This document shows positions 1-9,015 of a DNA stretch of 64,000 nucleotides, piece by piece (positions within the stretch are counted from its first letter, which is position 1; the number at the start of each line of letters is the position of its first letter). This DNA is from Phenylobacterium sp. GTDB lineage: Bacteria; Pseudomonadota; Alphaproteobacteria; Caulobacterales; Caulobacteraceae. The notes beneath the pieces were generated by a model. It was not told the origin of the DNA, did no database searches, and saw nothing but the letters and a program-made list of their open reading frames with translations. The stretch covers positions 124,001 through 188,000 of the forward strand of contig SSMU01000011.1 in NCBI GenBank assembly GCA_004799545.1. Direction: 5' to 3'. The position numbers and the translations under genes are program-made.

Positions 1-879
1 CACCGGCACGATGGCGGCCTGACCGGCGGGCGCCAGCCGGTTCACCGCGCGCCGCGCGTTGGCAAAGTCGGCGAAGGCGGCGGCCTCGATGCGGAAGGCG
101 CGTGTCGCCGGCGCGAATTCGCCGCGCAGGCGCAGGGGCAGGGGCGCCGGCGTCTCCGTCGCCAGCGCAGGCCGTAGCTCCAGGGTCGGCGGCGGGCTGA
201 GCTCGGCCAGGCGCTGGGGGACCGCGGTGATCGGCGCCACGGCCGCCACGGCGGGCGTCTCCACGGTCTGCAGGGCGAAGGCGGCCGGGGCGGCGGCGCC
301 CGGGCCGACGCTGTCCGGCCCGAGCAAGGCGTAGCGCAGGGTTGGCGGCTGGTTGTAGGCGAGGGTGGGGGCGAGATAGCGCAGGCGCACGCTCAGCGGC
401 CGGCCCGGCTCCGCGCCCAGCGCCTGGGCCGCTTCCGGCGGCAGCAGGATGATCCGGCCGGCCATCCGCGCCTTGTCTTCGATGCGAACGGTGATCGTCT
501 TGTAGGTCGCCAGGTTGGTGACCTGGACCAGGGAGGGCGCCGGCAGCTTCAGGCCCAGCGCCGCCACGGCGGTGGGCGGCGTGGCGTGGCCGCCGCGGTG
601 GCCGATGAGCCGCGACAACCAGGCGCCCAGGCCACCCCCTGCGCTGCGCCAGCCGGCGACGCCGACCTGGGCGAACTGGATCGGCAGGCGCTGGACGTAC
701 CAGGCCGAGCTCAGGCCCGGGGCCACCGCCTCGGAAACCCCGCTTGCCTGGGTGCGGAACAGGGCCGCTGGACCGCCTGGCCCGGGTCCGGACGTCGCGC
801 AGGCGGCCAGGCTCGCAAGCGCGGCCAGGACGGCCGCCGCGCAGCCGATGCGGCCGGTTTGGACGTGAGCCACGTCCAT
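1..879 (-). CDS. RlpA-like double-psi beta-barrel lipoprotein with SPOR-like C-terminus (partial, runs off the left edge)
   Basis: Read from ATG at 879 and open to base 1, so at least 293 residues with the C-terminus missing. A GGAGGA-type ribosome site precedes the ATG. The N-terminus is a lipoprotein signal (about residues 10-27, lipobox ending LAAC). A central segment (VTNLATYKTITVRIEDK followed by RIILLPPEAAQALG) matches the RlpA fold, which in the family cleaves denuded peptidoglycan glycan strands at the septum. The last visible residues (FRIEAAAFADFANARRAVNRL) look like a SPOR domain binding such glycans. The usual TAAHRTLP histidine motif is replaced by TAVAALGLKLP, and NDRGPF reads EDKARM, so lytic activity is doubtful. 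The fold call is moderate; the catalytic loss is my alignment by eye. Confidence 0.6.
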   Translation of the reverse strand, partial: MDVAHVQTGRIGCAAAVLAALASLAACATSGPGPGGPAALFRTQASGVSEAVAPGLSSAWYVQRLPIQFAQVGVAGWRSAGGGLGAWLSRLIGHRGGHATPPTAVAALGLKLPAPSLVQVTNLATYKTITVRIEDKARMAGRIILLPPEAAQALGAEPGRPLSVRLRYLAPTLAYNQPPTLRYALLGPDSVGPGAAAPAAFALQTVETPAVAAVAPITAVPQRLAELSPPPTLELRPALATETPAPLPLRLRGEFAPATRAFRIEAAAFADFANARRAVNRLAPAGQAAIVPV

Positions 880-1155
880 CGAGGAGGGTCCTCCCGAGCG
901 GGCCGAAACCACGCCCATCGTCGTCCGATCTGGCTCTTCAAAGTTTTCGTTAAGGTAAACAGAGACTTGCCATAGGGCCGCAGCGGTGCGCCGGGCTCGC
1001 CGCGCCCAGGTTGTCGCGAGGGAAGGGCGCGCAACTTCAGGTCGTGGCCAGGCGGCTTCGCGCAGGGCGTGCGGCGGCGGCGTCCACTCGAAGCTTTCCC
1101 CTCCTCGCCGGGTGGGCTATGCGCCCCTTCGCAGCTGCAACAAGGAGCGCGCCAG

Positions 1156-1395
1156 GTGATCCGGACCGGCCCCCATCTGAAACAGGCGCGCGAGGCGCTG
1201 GGATGGACGCCGCTCGACCTCGCCCGCGCCCTGCGGTTGGCCGGCGGCGACAAGCAGGGCGAGAAGCGGGTGCTGGAGATGGAGTCCGGCCGCCGCGAGA
1301 TCTCCGGCCCGGTCACCGTCGCCGTGGAATCCTTCCTGCACGGCTACCTGCCCGTGGGCTTCAAGCCGGAAGCGGGCGCGGGGGATCAGGCCTAA
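1156..1395 (+). CDS. small XRE-type helix-turn-helix protein
   Basis: A 79-residue protein read from GTG at 1156, which has AAGGAG eight bases upstream; an ATG farther upstream in frame lacks such a site. Residues 5-60 (HLKQAREALGWTPLDLARAL, then VLEMESGRREISGPV) follow the pattern of an XRE/Cro helix-turn-helix with recognition helix and closing helix. It is probably a DNA-binding regulator or antitoxin-like protein. It converges on the Anbu gene with 5 bases between stops and is separated from the RlpA-like gene by 276 bases in which I see nothing else. The target is unknown. Confidence 0.6.
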   Translation: MIRTGPHLKQAREALGWTPLDLARALRLAGGDKQGEKRVLEMESGRREISGPVTVAVESFLHGYLPVGFKPEAGAGDQA

Positions 1396-1400
1396 GGCGA

Positions 1401-2135
1401 TCAGGCGTAGGGCGGCTTGGGGATCGAGGCCTGGGCGGCCTTCAGCGCCTGCGACCAGCGGTCGTTGAGGTCGCGGTAGTAGGGGTCGTGGTCGTCGATC
1501 CGGTAGACCAGATCGGCCTTGGTCTGGCCGGCGCGGGCGGTCATCAGGTCGATCGGCAGGCCCACCGCCAGGTTCGAGCGCATGGTGGAGGAGAAGGAGA
1601 TCAGGGCGATCTTCACCGCCTCGTCGAGTTCGGTCTCGAAGCTCAGGGCGCGGTCGAGGATCGGCTTGCCGTACTTGGTCTCACCGATCTGCAGGAACGG
1701 CGTCTCCGGCCCGCACTCGATGAAGTTGCCGGCGCTGTAGACCAGGAACAGGCGGGTGGGCTCGCCGCCGACGCTGCCGCCCACCAGCAGGCTGGCGTCG
1801 AAGCTGACGTCGTCCTGCTTCAGCCCCTCCATCTCGTCGCGGGTGAAGCGGATGGCCTGGCCGAGCAGGTAGGCCGCGCGGTGGATGGAGGCCGCCGTCT
1901 CAATGGATTCCATCTCGCCGGTGTCAGGGGCCAGGATGCCCAGCGTCGCGCGCTCCAGCGCCGTCTGGGTGGTGGACAGGCTACCGGCCGAGGCGAGCAC
2001 GATCAGCCGCTCCCCGTCGTTCCCGAAGAGCCGCAGCTTGCGGTAGGTCGAGACGTTGTCGACGCCCGCGTTGGTCCGGGTGTCGGCCAGCATCGCGAGA
2101 CCTTCGCGAACCAGGACCCCGACGCAATAGGTCAA
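1401..2135 (-). CDS. Anbu, proteasome-like peptidase (COG3484)
   Basis: 244 residues from TTG at 2135, giving Met-Thr-Tyr-Cys-Val-Gly. An upstream in-frame start would overlap the neighbouring gene and bury the threonine. Thr2 becomes the N-terminal nucleophile in the Ntn-hydrolase fold. ADTRTNAGVDNVSTYRKL and the following beta strands match the bacterial ancestral-beta-subunit (Anbu) family, which forms open helical or ring assemblies related to HslV and the 20S proteasome. GGGGAAG precedes the TTG. It is the last gene of a four-gene operon with a transglutaminase, an alpha-E protein and a circularly permuted ATP-grasp enzyme, the conserved Anbu context. The substrate is not known; the operon is thought to couple peptide ligation with cleavage. 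Confidence 0.88.
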   Translation of the reverse strand: MTYCVGVLVREGLAMLADTRTNAGVDNVSTYRKLRLFGNDGERLIVLASAGSLSTTQTALERATLGILAPDTGEMESIETAASIHRAAYLLGQAIRFTRDEMEGLKQDDVSFDASLLVGGSVGGEPTRLFLVYSAGNFIECGPETPFLQIGETKYGKPILDRALSFETELDEAVKIALISFSSTMRSNLAVGLPIDLMTARAGQTKADLVYRIDDHDPYYRDLNDRWSQALKAAQASIPKPPYA

Positions 2136-2152
2136 TGAACTTCCCCTCGATC

Positions 2153-2968
2153 TCAATCCTGGCGCTGGACCACGGCCTCACGCGCATGCACCGTCACGCT
2201 TAGCCGTTCCGCACCACCGCCCCGACGCGCGCCCCGCATGGGCGCCGCATCTAGGTAATCGAGTCCCACCGCCACGCGAAGATAGGACTCGTCGGCGCAG
2301 ACCCCGTTGGCGGCGTCGAAGGCCACCCATCCGAGGTCCGGCACGAACGCCTCGGCCCAGGCATGGGCTGCATCCTGGGCGTGGGATTCGGTGCGAGCCA
2401 GGTGACCGGAGACGTAGCGGGCCGGAATCCCCAGGCAGCGAGCGGCGGCGATGAAGATGTGGGCGTAGTCCTGGCAGACGCCGCGCCGGCGGGCGAAGGC
2501 CTCCAGCCCGCTGGTGCCGACCGCGGTCGCCTCGGTGTCGAAAGCCATGGTCGCATTCAACCGGCCCATCAGGTCGTGCAGCCGGGCCAGGGTGTCACCG
2601 CCCTGGCTCTCGGCGGCGAAGGCGCGCACGGCGGGGTCGGGCTCGGTGAGCGGGGTGGTGCGCAGGAAGACCGCCAGCGGGAAGGGCTCCCGCGCGCCGG
2701 CCACCACGCCGGACGTGTCGCGCACCTGGGCCTCGCCGGTCACCCGCACGGTCAGCGAGGTCACCGGCTGGTCGGCGAAGAAGATCTGGCTGGCGTTGCC
2801 GAAGGCGTCGCGCCGTTCGCGCAGCACCCCGTTGACGTCGACGTCCACCCGCCACAGGGCCGTCCGCTGTCCCTCGTGGTCGGAGGGCGTCATGCGCAGC
2901 ACCTGCACCACGCCTTCGGCCGGGCTCTGGTAGTCGTAGGTGGTGGCGTGCTGGACCCGGATGCGCAT
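2153..2968 (-). CDS. transglutaminase-like cysteine peptidase of the Anbu operon (COG1305)
   Basis: 271 residues from ATG at 2968. The N-terminal beta domain (MRIRVQHATTYDYQSPAEG) is the transglutaminase N-terminal region. The core has the catalytic triad in order: Cys in RRGVCQDYAHIF (about residue 160), His in AAHAWAEAF and Asp in WVAFDAANG. In this family the enzyme hydrolyses or transfers amide bonds. It lies 3 bases after the alpha-E gene and 17 bases before Anbu, all on the minus strand, so the genes are very likely co-transcribed. It is expected to be cytosolic since no signal peptide is visible. Confidence 0.88.
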   Translation of the reverse strand: MRIRVQHATTYDYQSPAEGVVQVLRMTPSDHEGQRTALWRVDVDVNGVLRERRDAFGNASQIFFADQPVTSLTVRVTGEAQVRDTSGVVAGAREPFPLAVFLRTTPLTEPDPAVRAFAAESQGGDTLARLHDLMGRLNATMAFDTEATAVGTSGLEAFARRRGVCQDYAHIFIAAARCLGIPARYVSGHLARTESHAQDAAHAWAEAFVPDLGWVAFDAANGVCADESYLRVAVGLDYLDAAPMRGARRGGGAERLSVTVHAREAVVQRQD

Positions 2969-2971
2969 GTG

Positions 2972-3913
2972 TCAGAAGAGGAACTGCTCGGCCACGGCCG
3001 CGCCCAGCCGGTTGTTGTCGGCCAGGAAGCGGCCGATGAACTCGTGCAGGCCGGAGGCGAACACCGCGTCGATGTCGGTGTTGCGCAGGCCGAGCAGCAT
3101 GGCCGAGGCGGTGCGGTGCGCCGGGCCCCGGCGGCCGGACCCCTTGCCGAGCCGGTCCAGCAGCCCGTCGATCTCCTCGTAGCAGGAGGCCAGCGAGCGC
3201 GGCATCTGGGTGTTGAAGATCAGCAGGTCCGCGACCAGCCAGGGCTTCACCGTGTCGCGGTAGACCCAGCGATAGGCGGTGTTGGCCGAGACGGTCCTGA
3301 GGATGGTCACCCACTGGAAGTGGTCCAGGCTGCCGCCCACCAGCTCGTCGCGCGGCAGCAGCAGGTGGTACTTCACGTCCAGGAGGCGGGCGGTGTTGTC
3401 GGCCCGCTCCATGGCCGAGCCGAGCTGCAGGAACCAGTAGGCGTCGTCGCGCAGCATGGTGCGGTGGGCGGCGCCCTCGAAGGCCAGCACCGCGCGGTGC
3501 ACGGTCTCCAGGAGGTCGTCCAGGCGCACGCGCGAGAGCCTGGGGCCGGCGAACCGCTCCACCTCGTGCCAGGCGCCGTTCAGCGCCTCCCAGACCTCGC
3601 GGGTCAGCGCCGTGCGCACGGCGCGGGCGTTGTTGCGCGCCAGCTCCAGGCAGCTGTGGATCGAGGACGGGCTCGCCGGATCGACAGTCAGGAAGGGCGC
3701 GATGGCGATGTCGGTGGGCTCGGCCCCGGTCTTGGCGAAGGCGGCCGCCGCGCCGGCCGCGGCGAGCGCGCCCGTCCACGCCGTCGGGTCGCCCCCATAG
3801 GTGGAGGGCAGGCTGGCCAGCCGGGCGGTGGCCTCCACCAGGCGCGCGACGAAGTCCGCCCGCTCGATGTAGCGGCCGGTCCAGAACAGGTTGGAGGCGG
3901 TGCGGGACAGCAT
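2972..3913 (-). CDS. alpha-E domain protein of the Anbu operon (COG2307)
   Basis: 313 residues, almost entirely alpha-helical, beginning MLSRTASNLFWTGRYIERAD, the typical opening of the alpha-E family. Conserved ERADNTARLLDVKY and WVTILRTVSANTAYRW segments follow. The biochemical role of the family is not established. It always travels with the circularly permuted ATP-grasp enzyme and is thought to work with it in making or modifying peptides. Here it starts 8 bases after that gene and ends 3 bases before the transglutaminase. Confidence 0.88.
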   Translation of the reverse strand: MLSRTASNLFWTGRYIERADFVARLVEATARLASLPSTYGGDPTAWTGALAAAGAAAAFAKTGAEPTDIAIAPFLTVDPASPSSIHSCLELARNNARAVRTALTREVWEALNGAWHEVERFAGPRLSRVRLDDLLETVHRAVLAFEGAAHRTMLRDDAYWFLQLGSAMERADNTARLLDVKYHLLLPRDELVGGSLDHFQWVTILRTVSANTAYRWVYRDTVKPWLVADLLIFNTQMPRSLASCYEEIDGLLDRLGKGSGRRGPAHRTASAMLLGLRNTDIDAVFASGLHEFIGRFLADNNRLGAAVAEQFLF

Positions 3914-3921
3914 TCTCGAGG

Positions 3922-5343
3922 TCAGCCCGTCACCCAGGTGTCCTTGGTGCCGCCGCCCTGGCTGGAGTTGACCACCAGGGAGCCCGGCGTCAGCGCCACC
4001 CGCGTCAGCCCGCCCGGCGCCACCTTCACCCCGTCAGCGCCGGTCAGCACGAAGGGCCGCAGGTCCACGTGCCGTGGCGCCACCTTGTCGCCGTCCAGGG
4101 TCGGGCAGGTGGAGAGGTCCAGGGTCGGCTGGGCGATGAATTTCTCCGGCGCGGCGCGCAGCTTCGCGGCGAAGTCGGAGATCTGCGCCTTGCTGGCGTG
4201 CGGGCCGACCAGCATGCCGTAGCCGCCCGAGCCGTCGACCTCCTTCACCACCAGCTCCGGCAGGTGGTCGAGCACATAGCTGAGATGCTCCGCCTCCCGG
4301 CAGCGCCAGGTGGGCACGTTGGAGAGCATCGCATCCTCGCCCGAGTAGAAGCGGATGATCTCGGGCATGTAGCTGTACATAGCCTTGTCGTCGGCGATGC
4401 CCGTGCCCACCGCGTTGGCCAGGGCTACGTTGCCGGCCAGGTAGGCGCTGAGCAGGCCGGGCACGCCCAGCGTCGACTCCGGCCGGAAGGCCAGCGGATC
4501 GAGGTAGGCGTCGTCGAGGCGGCGATAGATCACGTCCACCCGCCGCGGCCCCTCGGTGGTCCGCATATATACCACCTCGTCGCGGACGAAGAGGTCGGCG
4601 CCCTGCACCAGCTCCACGCCCATCTTGTCGGCCAGGAAGCTGTGCTCGTAGAAGGCCGAGTTGTGCGGTCCGGGCGTCAGCACCACCACGCAAGGGTCGC
4701 CGTTGCGCCGCTCGGGGGCCACGGAATGCAGGGTCTCCAGCAACAGGTCCGGATAGGTCTCCACCGGGGCGACCTGCGAGCGCGCCACCAGCTCGGGGAA
4801 CAGCCGCAGCATCATCTCCCGGTTCTCCAGCATGTAGGAGACGCCGGACGGCGTGCGGGCGTTGTCCTCCAGCACGTAGAAGTCGTCGGGGCCGGTGCGC
4901 ACCAGGTCGATGCCGGCGATGTGCACGAAGACGCCCTTCGACGGCGTGTGGCCGGCCACCGCCAGCTGGTACTGCGGATTGAGCGCCACCAGCTCCTGCG
5001 GGACGATCCCGGCGCGGACGATGTCCTGGGCGCCGTAGAGGTCGGCGAGCAGGGCGTTCAGCGCCTGCACCCGCTGGACCAGCCCGCGCTCCAGGCGGCT
5101 CCATTCCGCCGAGCTCAGCACCCGCGGCACCAGGTCGAAGGGGATCAGGCGCTCCGCGCCCTCGGCGTCGCCATAGACGCTGAAGGTGATGCCGGTGCGT
5201 CGGAACAGCAGCTCCGCCTGGGCCTGCCGGGTCTGCAGGATCGCCGGCGACGTCTCGTCCAGCCAGCGGCGCACCTCGCCATAGGCCGGCCTGGTTCCCG
5301 AACCGGGCCAGCCGTTCATCTCGTCGAACGTGCCTGTCGGCAT
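3922..5343 (-). CDS. circularly permuted type 2 ATP-grasp protein of the Anbu operon (COG2308)
   Basis: 473 residues from ATG at 5343, preceded by GGGAGGTGG; the frame stays open upstream but without a ribosome site or family similarity. Recognised by FVHIAGIDLVRTGPDDFYVLEDNARTPSG-like segments, the ENREMMLRLFP motif, and the ATP-grasp loop around VVKEVDGSGGYGMLVGP (about residue 375). The family forms carboxylate-amine bonds with ATP and is predicted to ligate peptides. It is the first gene of the Anbu operon; the 132 bases upstream probably carry the promoter, but I could not define one. Confidence 0.88.
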   Translation of the reverse strand: MPTGTFDEMNGWPGSGTRPAYGEVRRWLDETSPAILQTRQAQAELLFRRTGITFSVYGDAEGAERLIPFDLVPRVLSSAEWSRLERGLVQRVQALNALLADLYGAQDIVRAGIVPQELVALNPQYQLAVAGHTPSKGVFVHIAGIDLVRTGPDDFYVLEDNARTPSGVSYMLENREMMLRLFPELVARSQVAPVETYPDLLLETLHSVAPERRNGDPCVVVLTPGPHNSAFYEHSFLADKMGVELVQGADLFVRDEVVYMRTTEGPRRVDVIYRRLDDAYLDPLAFRPESTLGVPGLLSAYLAGNVALANAVGTGIADDKAMYSYMPEIIRFYSGEDAMLSNVPTWRCREAEHLSYVLDHLPELVVKEVDGSGGYGMLVGPHASKAQISDFAAKLRAAPEKFIAQPTLDLSTCPTLDGDKVAPRHVDLRPFVLTGADGVKVAPGGLTRVALTPGSLVVNSSQGGGTKDTWVTG

Positions 5344-5475
5344 CGCCCCCACCTCCCGGCTCCAACAAGAGCTAAACGCAGAACGCCGCCCAGGGAGCCC
5401 GGCCGCCTGCGCGGCGGTCGCGCGAAACTGCCCTATTTCCGGGCGTTTGCCGACCAAGCTTGCGGCGCCCGGCTG

Positions 5476-5685
5476 TTACCGGCGCAGGAAGTAGACGGCG
5501 GCGCCGATGGCGGCCGCCCAGAACGCGCCGCCGCCCAGCAGCGCGATCGCCATGCCGGCCTGGGCGCCCTTCCGATCCCGCGCGACGGGCAGGTCGGGGC
5601 CGGGCGCGGGCTGCACCAGCCAGTCGGGCTTCATCTTCGGCTCGGTGCGAAGCGGTCCAGTGGTGGCGTCAGCGGGATCTCGCAT
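5476..5685 (-). CDS. small single-pass membrane protein, function unknown
   Basis: 69 residues from ATG at 5685. The first 43 are polar and proline-rich. Residues about 45-66 (MAIALLGGGAFWAAAIGAAVYFL) form one hydrophobic helix ending in two arginines, so the protein is probably anchored by its C-terminus with the N-terminus in the cytoplasm. It lies between the Anbu operon and the oxidoreductase genes on the same strand, 38 bases from the next start. I do not recognise a family. Confidence 0.5.
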   Translation of the reverse strand: MRDPADATTGPLRTEPKMKPDWLVQPAPGPDLPVARDRKGAQAGMAIALLGGGAFWAAAIGAAVYFLRR

Positions 5686-5723
5686 GCTGGCGCACTATGC
5701 GGGCCGGGCGCAGCGACCGCAAC

Positions 5724-7988
5724 TCAGAGCAGGTGCTCGATGCGGATCGGCAGCTTGCGGATCCGCTTGCCGGTGGCGTGGAACACCGCATTGGCGACCG
5801 CGGCGTTCATGCCGACGATGCCGATCTCACCGATGCCCTTGATTCCCAAGGGGTTCACGCGGCTGTCCTCCTCCGGCACGAAGATCACGTCGAGGTGGTC
5901 GATGTCGGCGTTCACCGGCACCAGGTAGTCGGCCAGGTTGTCGTTCACGTAGCGCGCCTCGCGCAGGTCGATCTCGGTGGCCTCGTGCAGGGCCGAGGAC
6001 ACGCCCCAGATCGCGCCGCCCATGTACTGGCTGTAGGCGGTGAGCGGATTGACGATGGTCCCCGAGGCGAAGGCGCTGACGATCCGCGGCGTGCGGATTT
6101 CCCGGGTCAGGGCGTGGATGCGCACCTCGACGAACTGGGCGCCGAAGGCGTAGGCGGTGACGTCCTTCCGCCCCGTGCCCCGCGACATGGCCATCTTGCC
6201 CTGGTAGAGGCCCGCGGCCGCGTCCGGGGGCAGGCCCTCCGGCACGTTCTCCACGTGGACTTCCAGGGCGCCGCCGGCCACCCTGCCCACCGCCGTCTCC
6301 AGCGGCTCGCGCCGGCCGTCGGGGCCCGCCAGGGCGCCATCAGTCAGCCGCAGCTTGCTCGGATCCGCGCCGGCGAAGATGCCGGCATTGTTCTGCACGG
6401 CGGCCAGCGCCAGCTTCTGGCGGATCTCCTCGCAGGCCTTGGCGGCGACGTGGGCGGTGGAGGCGGCGTTGTTGGAGCCGCCGGCGACCGGCACGGGCGG
6501 CAGGTTGGAGTCGCCCATGAACACCTGGATGTCCGTGACCTTCAGGCCCAGGCCCCCCGCGACGGTGATCGCCACGGTGGTGTAGGCGCCGGTGCCGATC
6601 TCATGGCCGGCCAGCTGGATCACAGCCTTGCCCCTGGGCGTCAGCGACAGGCGCGCGGCGGCCGGCCCGATGTTCGAGGGATAGCAGGAGGTGGCGCAGC
6701 CGTAGCCCACCAGCCAGTCGCCGTCGCGCATGGCGCCGGGCTTGGGATCGCGCTTCGCCCAGCCGAACTTGGCGGCCGCGGCGTCGAAGCACTTCATCAG
6801 CGATCGACTGGAGAAGGGCTTGCCGTCCACCGGATCGGTCTGGGTGTCGTTGATCCGGCGCAGCTCGATCGGGTCCATGCCCAGTTCGTGGGCCAGCTCG
6901 TCCATGCCGCTCTCGAGGGCGAACATGTAGGGCGTGTCCGGCGGCGCGCGCATGAAGCCCGGCGTGTTCCGGTCGGCGTGGACCACGTTCACCTTGGTGG
7001 CGATGTTCGGGCAGGCGTACATCCGCGCCGTCGTCTCGGTGCCGGAGACGTTGTAGCTTGAGGGCCGCGAGGTCACTTCCCAGCCCTCGTGGATCAGCGC
7101 CTGGAGCTTGCCGTCGCGGTTCGCGGCGAGCTGCAGGTGGTGGCGGGTCTCGGCGCGGTAGGTGGCGATGGTGAAGGCCTGGTCGCGGGTCGGGACGAGC
7201 TTCACCGCCCGCTTCAGCCGCCTGGCCGCGATGGCGATCCAGACGGTGCGCGAGGTCGCCGCGCCCTTCGAGCCGAACGCGCCGCCCACGTAGCGCGAGA
7301 TGGTGCGCACGTCGGCCGGCTCCATGCCGAGCTGTTTGGCGACCGCCGCCTTCAGGCCGTACATGGTCTGGGTCGGCTCGTAGATGGTCAGCTTCGGCCC
7401 GTCCCAGACGCAGGTGGTGGTGAACAGCTCCAGCGGGTTGTGGTGCTGGGTCGGGGTCTCGTAGCGGGCGTCGATCTTCACCGGGGCGGCGGCGAAGGCG
7501 GCCGGCGCGTCGCCCTTGGCCGGGTCCTTGTGCTGCTCGTCGGTCTTGCGGACCTCGGCCTCGGCGCCCGGGCTGTCGAAGGTCGCGCTGGGCGTTTCCG
7601 GCGCATAGTGGACGACCACCCGGTGCGCCGCCTCGCGGGCCGCCTCGAAGCTGTCGGCGACGACCACGGCGATGATCTGGCCGTCGTGCCAGACCTGGGT
7701 GGTTTCGAGGGTCGTGGTGGTGGGCTTCTGGTCGGGGCCGACCGGGGGCTTGGCCTCCTTGCCGACCGTCTCGTGGGTCAGGATGTCGAGCAGGCCGGGC
7801 ACGGCCTCGGCGGCCGCCAGGTCCATGCCGGTGATGTGGCCGCGGGAAATGGCGCTGGTCACCAGGTAGGCGTAGGCCGGGTTGGCCACCGGCTCGTCGG
7901 AGGCGTAGCGCGCCTGGCCGGTCACCTTGGCCGCGCCGTCGATGCGGACCTCGGGCTTGCCGTAGAGGCGTCCGGCGTCGTCAGCCAT
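5724..7988 (-). CDS. molybdenum-binding subunit of a PaoABC-like aldehyde/xanthine oxidoreductase
   Basis: 754 residues from ATG at 7988. MADDAGRLYGKPEVRIDGAAKVTG is the usual opening of the large subunit, followed by the a/b hammerhead domain and the molybdopterin-binding domain. Landmarks are VGGAFGSKGA (cofactor contact), FMRAPPDTPYMFALESGMDELAHELG and, near the C-terminus, the GIKGIGEIGIVG loop carrying the glutamate that acts as base at molybdenum. The family oxidises aldehydes or N-heterocycles. One base separates this start from the stop of the FAD subunit, so the three genes form one operon in the order FeS-FAD-Mo. No XdhC/PaoD-type chaperone gene is present here. Confidence 0.9.
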   Translation of the reverse strand: MADDAGRLYGKPEVRIDGAAKVTGQARYASDEPVANPAYAYLVTSAISRGHITGMDLAAAEAVPGLLDILTHETVGKEAKPPVGPDQKPTTTTLETTQVWHDGQIIAVVVADSFEAAREAAHRVVVHYAPETPSATFDSPGAEAEVRKTDEQHKDPAKGDAPAAFAAAPVKIDARYETPTQHHNPLELFTTTCVWDGPKLTIYEPTQTMYGLKAAVAKQLGMEPADVRTISRYVGGAFGSKGAATSRTVWIAIAARRLKRAVKLVPTRDQAFTIATYRAETRHHLQLAANRDGKLQALIHEGWEVTSRPSSYNVSGTETTARMYACPNIATKVNVVHADRNTPGFMRAPPDTPYMFALESGMDELAHELGMDPIELRRINDTQTDPVDGKPFSSRSLMKCFDAAAAKFGWAKRDPKPGAMRDGDWLVGYGCATSCYPSNIGPAAARLSLTPRGKAVIQLAGHEIGTGAYTTVAITVAGGLGLKVTDIQVFMGDSNLPPVPVAGGSNNAASTAHVAAKACEEIRQKLALAAVQNNAGIFAGADPSKLRLTDGALAGPDGRREPLETAVGRVAGGALEVHVENVPEGLPPDAAAGLYQGKMAMSRGTGRKDVTAYAFGAQFVEVRIHALTREIRTPRIVSAFASGTIVNPLTAYSQYMGGAIWGVSSALHEATEIDLREARYVNDNLADYLVPVNADIDHLDVIFVPEEDSRVNPLGIKGIGEIGIVGMNAAVANAVFHATGKRIRKLPIRIEHLL

Positions 7989-7989
7989 C

Positions 7990-9015
7990 TCAGACCTCCA
8001 TGGCGTGGGCTTGCAGCAAGGCCCGGACCAGGGTCCGGCGGCCGAGCTCGATCTTGAAGGTCGCCTCGCCGTGGCCGGCGGCCTTTGCGAGGGCCGCATC
8101 GGCCGCGGCGTGGGCCGCGGCCTCGTCCAGCGGCCGGCCCTTGAGCGCGGCCTCCGCCTCGTGGCTGCGCCAGGGTTTGGCGGCGAGGCCGCCGAGCCCG
8201 ATCCGCGCCTCGCGGACCACGCCGCCCTCCACGTCCAGCGCCACCGCGGCCGAGGTGAGGGCGAACTCATAGGATTGCCGGTCGCGGATCTTCAGGTAGA
8301 GGGAGCGGCGCGTCCAGGGGCCGGCCGGCACGGTGAAGCCGGTGATCAGTTCGCCGGGCTTCAGGTTGGTCTCGATGTGGGGCGTGTCGCCGGGCAGGCG
8401 GTGCAGGTCCTCGAAGGCCAGCACCCGCCTGCCGCCCGCGCCTTCTATATCCACGGTCGCGCCGAGCGCCGCGAGCGCCACGCCGAAGTCGCCAGGGTAG
8501 TTGGCGATGCAGTGGTCGCTGGCGCCCAGCACGGCGAGCTTGCGGTTGACGCCGTCCATCGCCGCGCAGCCGGAGCCGGGATGGCGCTTGTTGCAGGCCG
8601 TCCAACTCGGATCGCGGAAGTAGTTGCAGCGGGTCCGCTGCAGGACGTTGCCGCCCAGGCTCGCCATGTTGCGCAGCTGCGGGCTGGCGGCGAGCTCCAG
8701 GCTCTGGGCGATCATCGGATAGTCGCGGCGGACCACTAGGTCGTCGGCAGCGTCGGCCATCCGCGCCAGGGCGCCGAGATGCAGGCCGCTCGCGTCGGCG
8801 CGGATCGCGCCGTGCTGGCCGGCCAGGGCGTTGATGTCGACCAGCACCTCGGGCCGCATGACGTCGAGCTTCATCAGGTCGATCAGCGTCGTGCCGCCGG
8901 CCAGGTACTGGATGGGCGCGGTGATGTGGGCGCTGGCCGTAGCCTCGCGCGGTCCGTTGGCCAGCTGCAGCGCCTGGGCGCGGTCGGCGGCGTGCTCGTA
9001 GCGGAAGGGGCGCAT
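7990..9015 (-). CDS. FAD-binding subunit of a PaoABC-like oxidoreductase
   Basis: 341 residues from ATG at 9015, whose A is shared with the TGA of the upstream gene (ATGA overlap, translational coupling). The N-terminal FAD domain has YLAGGTTLIDLMKLDVMRP and the PCMH-type motif around SPQLRNMASLGGNVLQRT. A cysteine-rich insertion (RCNYF..TACNKRHPGSGCAAM) supplies the extra cysteines that in E. coli PaoB hold a [4Fe-4S] cluster, which places the enzyme with periplasmic aldehyde oxidoreductases rather than cytosolic xanthine dehydrogenase. The C-terminal CO-dehydrogenase flavoprotein domain follows. Confidence 0.9.
   Translation of the reverse strand: MRPFRYEHAADRAQALQLANGPREATASAHITAPIQYLAGGTTLIDLMKLDVMRPEVLVDINALAGQHGAIRADASGLHLGALARMADAADDLVVRRDYPMIAQSLELAASPQLRNMASLGGNVLQRTRCNYFRDPSWTACNKRHPGSGCAAMDGVNRKLAVLGASDHCIANYPGDFGVALAALGATVDIEGAGGRRVLAFEDLHRLPGDTPHIETNLKPGELITGFTVPAGPWTRRSLYLKIRDRQSYEFALTSAAVALDVEGGVVREARIGLGGLAAKPWRSHEAEAALKGRPLDEAAAHAAADAALAKAAGHGEATFKIELGRRTLVRALLQAHAMEV

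Noticed and set aside
2363-5928. Two long plus-strand open frames over the Anbu operon
   Set aside because: Both are antisense to genes with clear family motifs, lack ribosome sites and have no recognisable domains.
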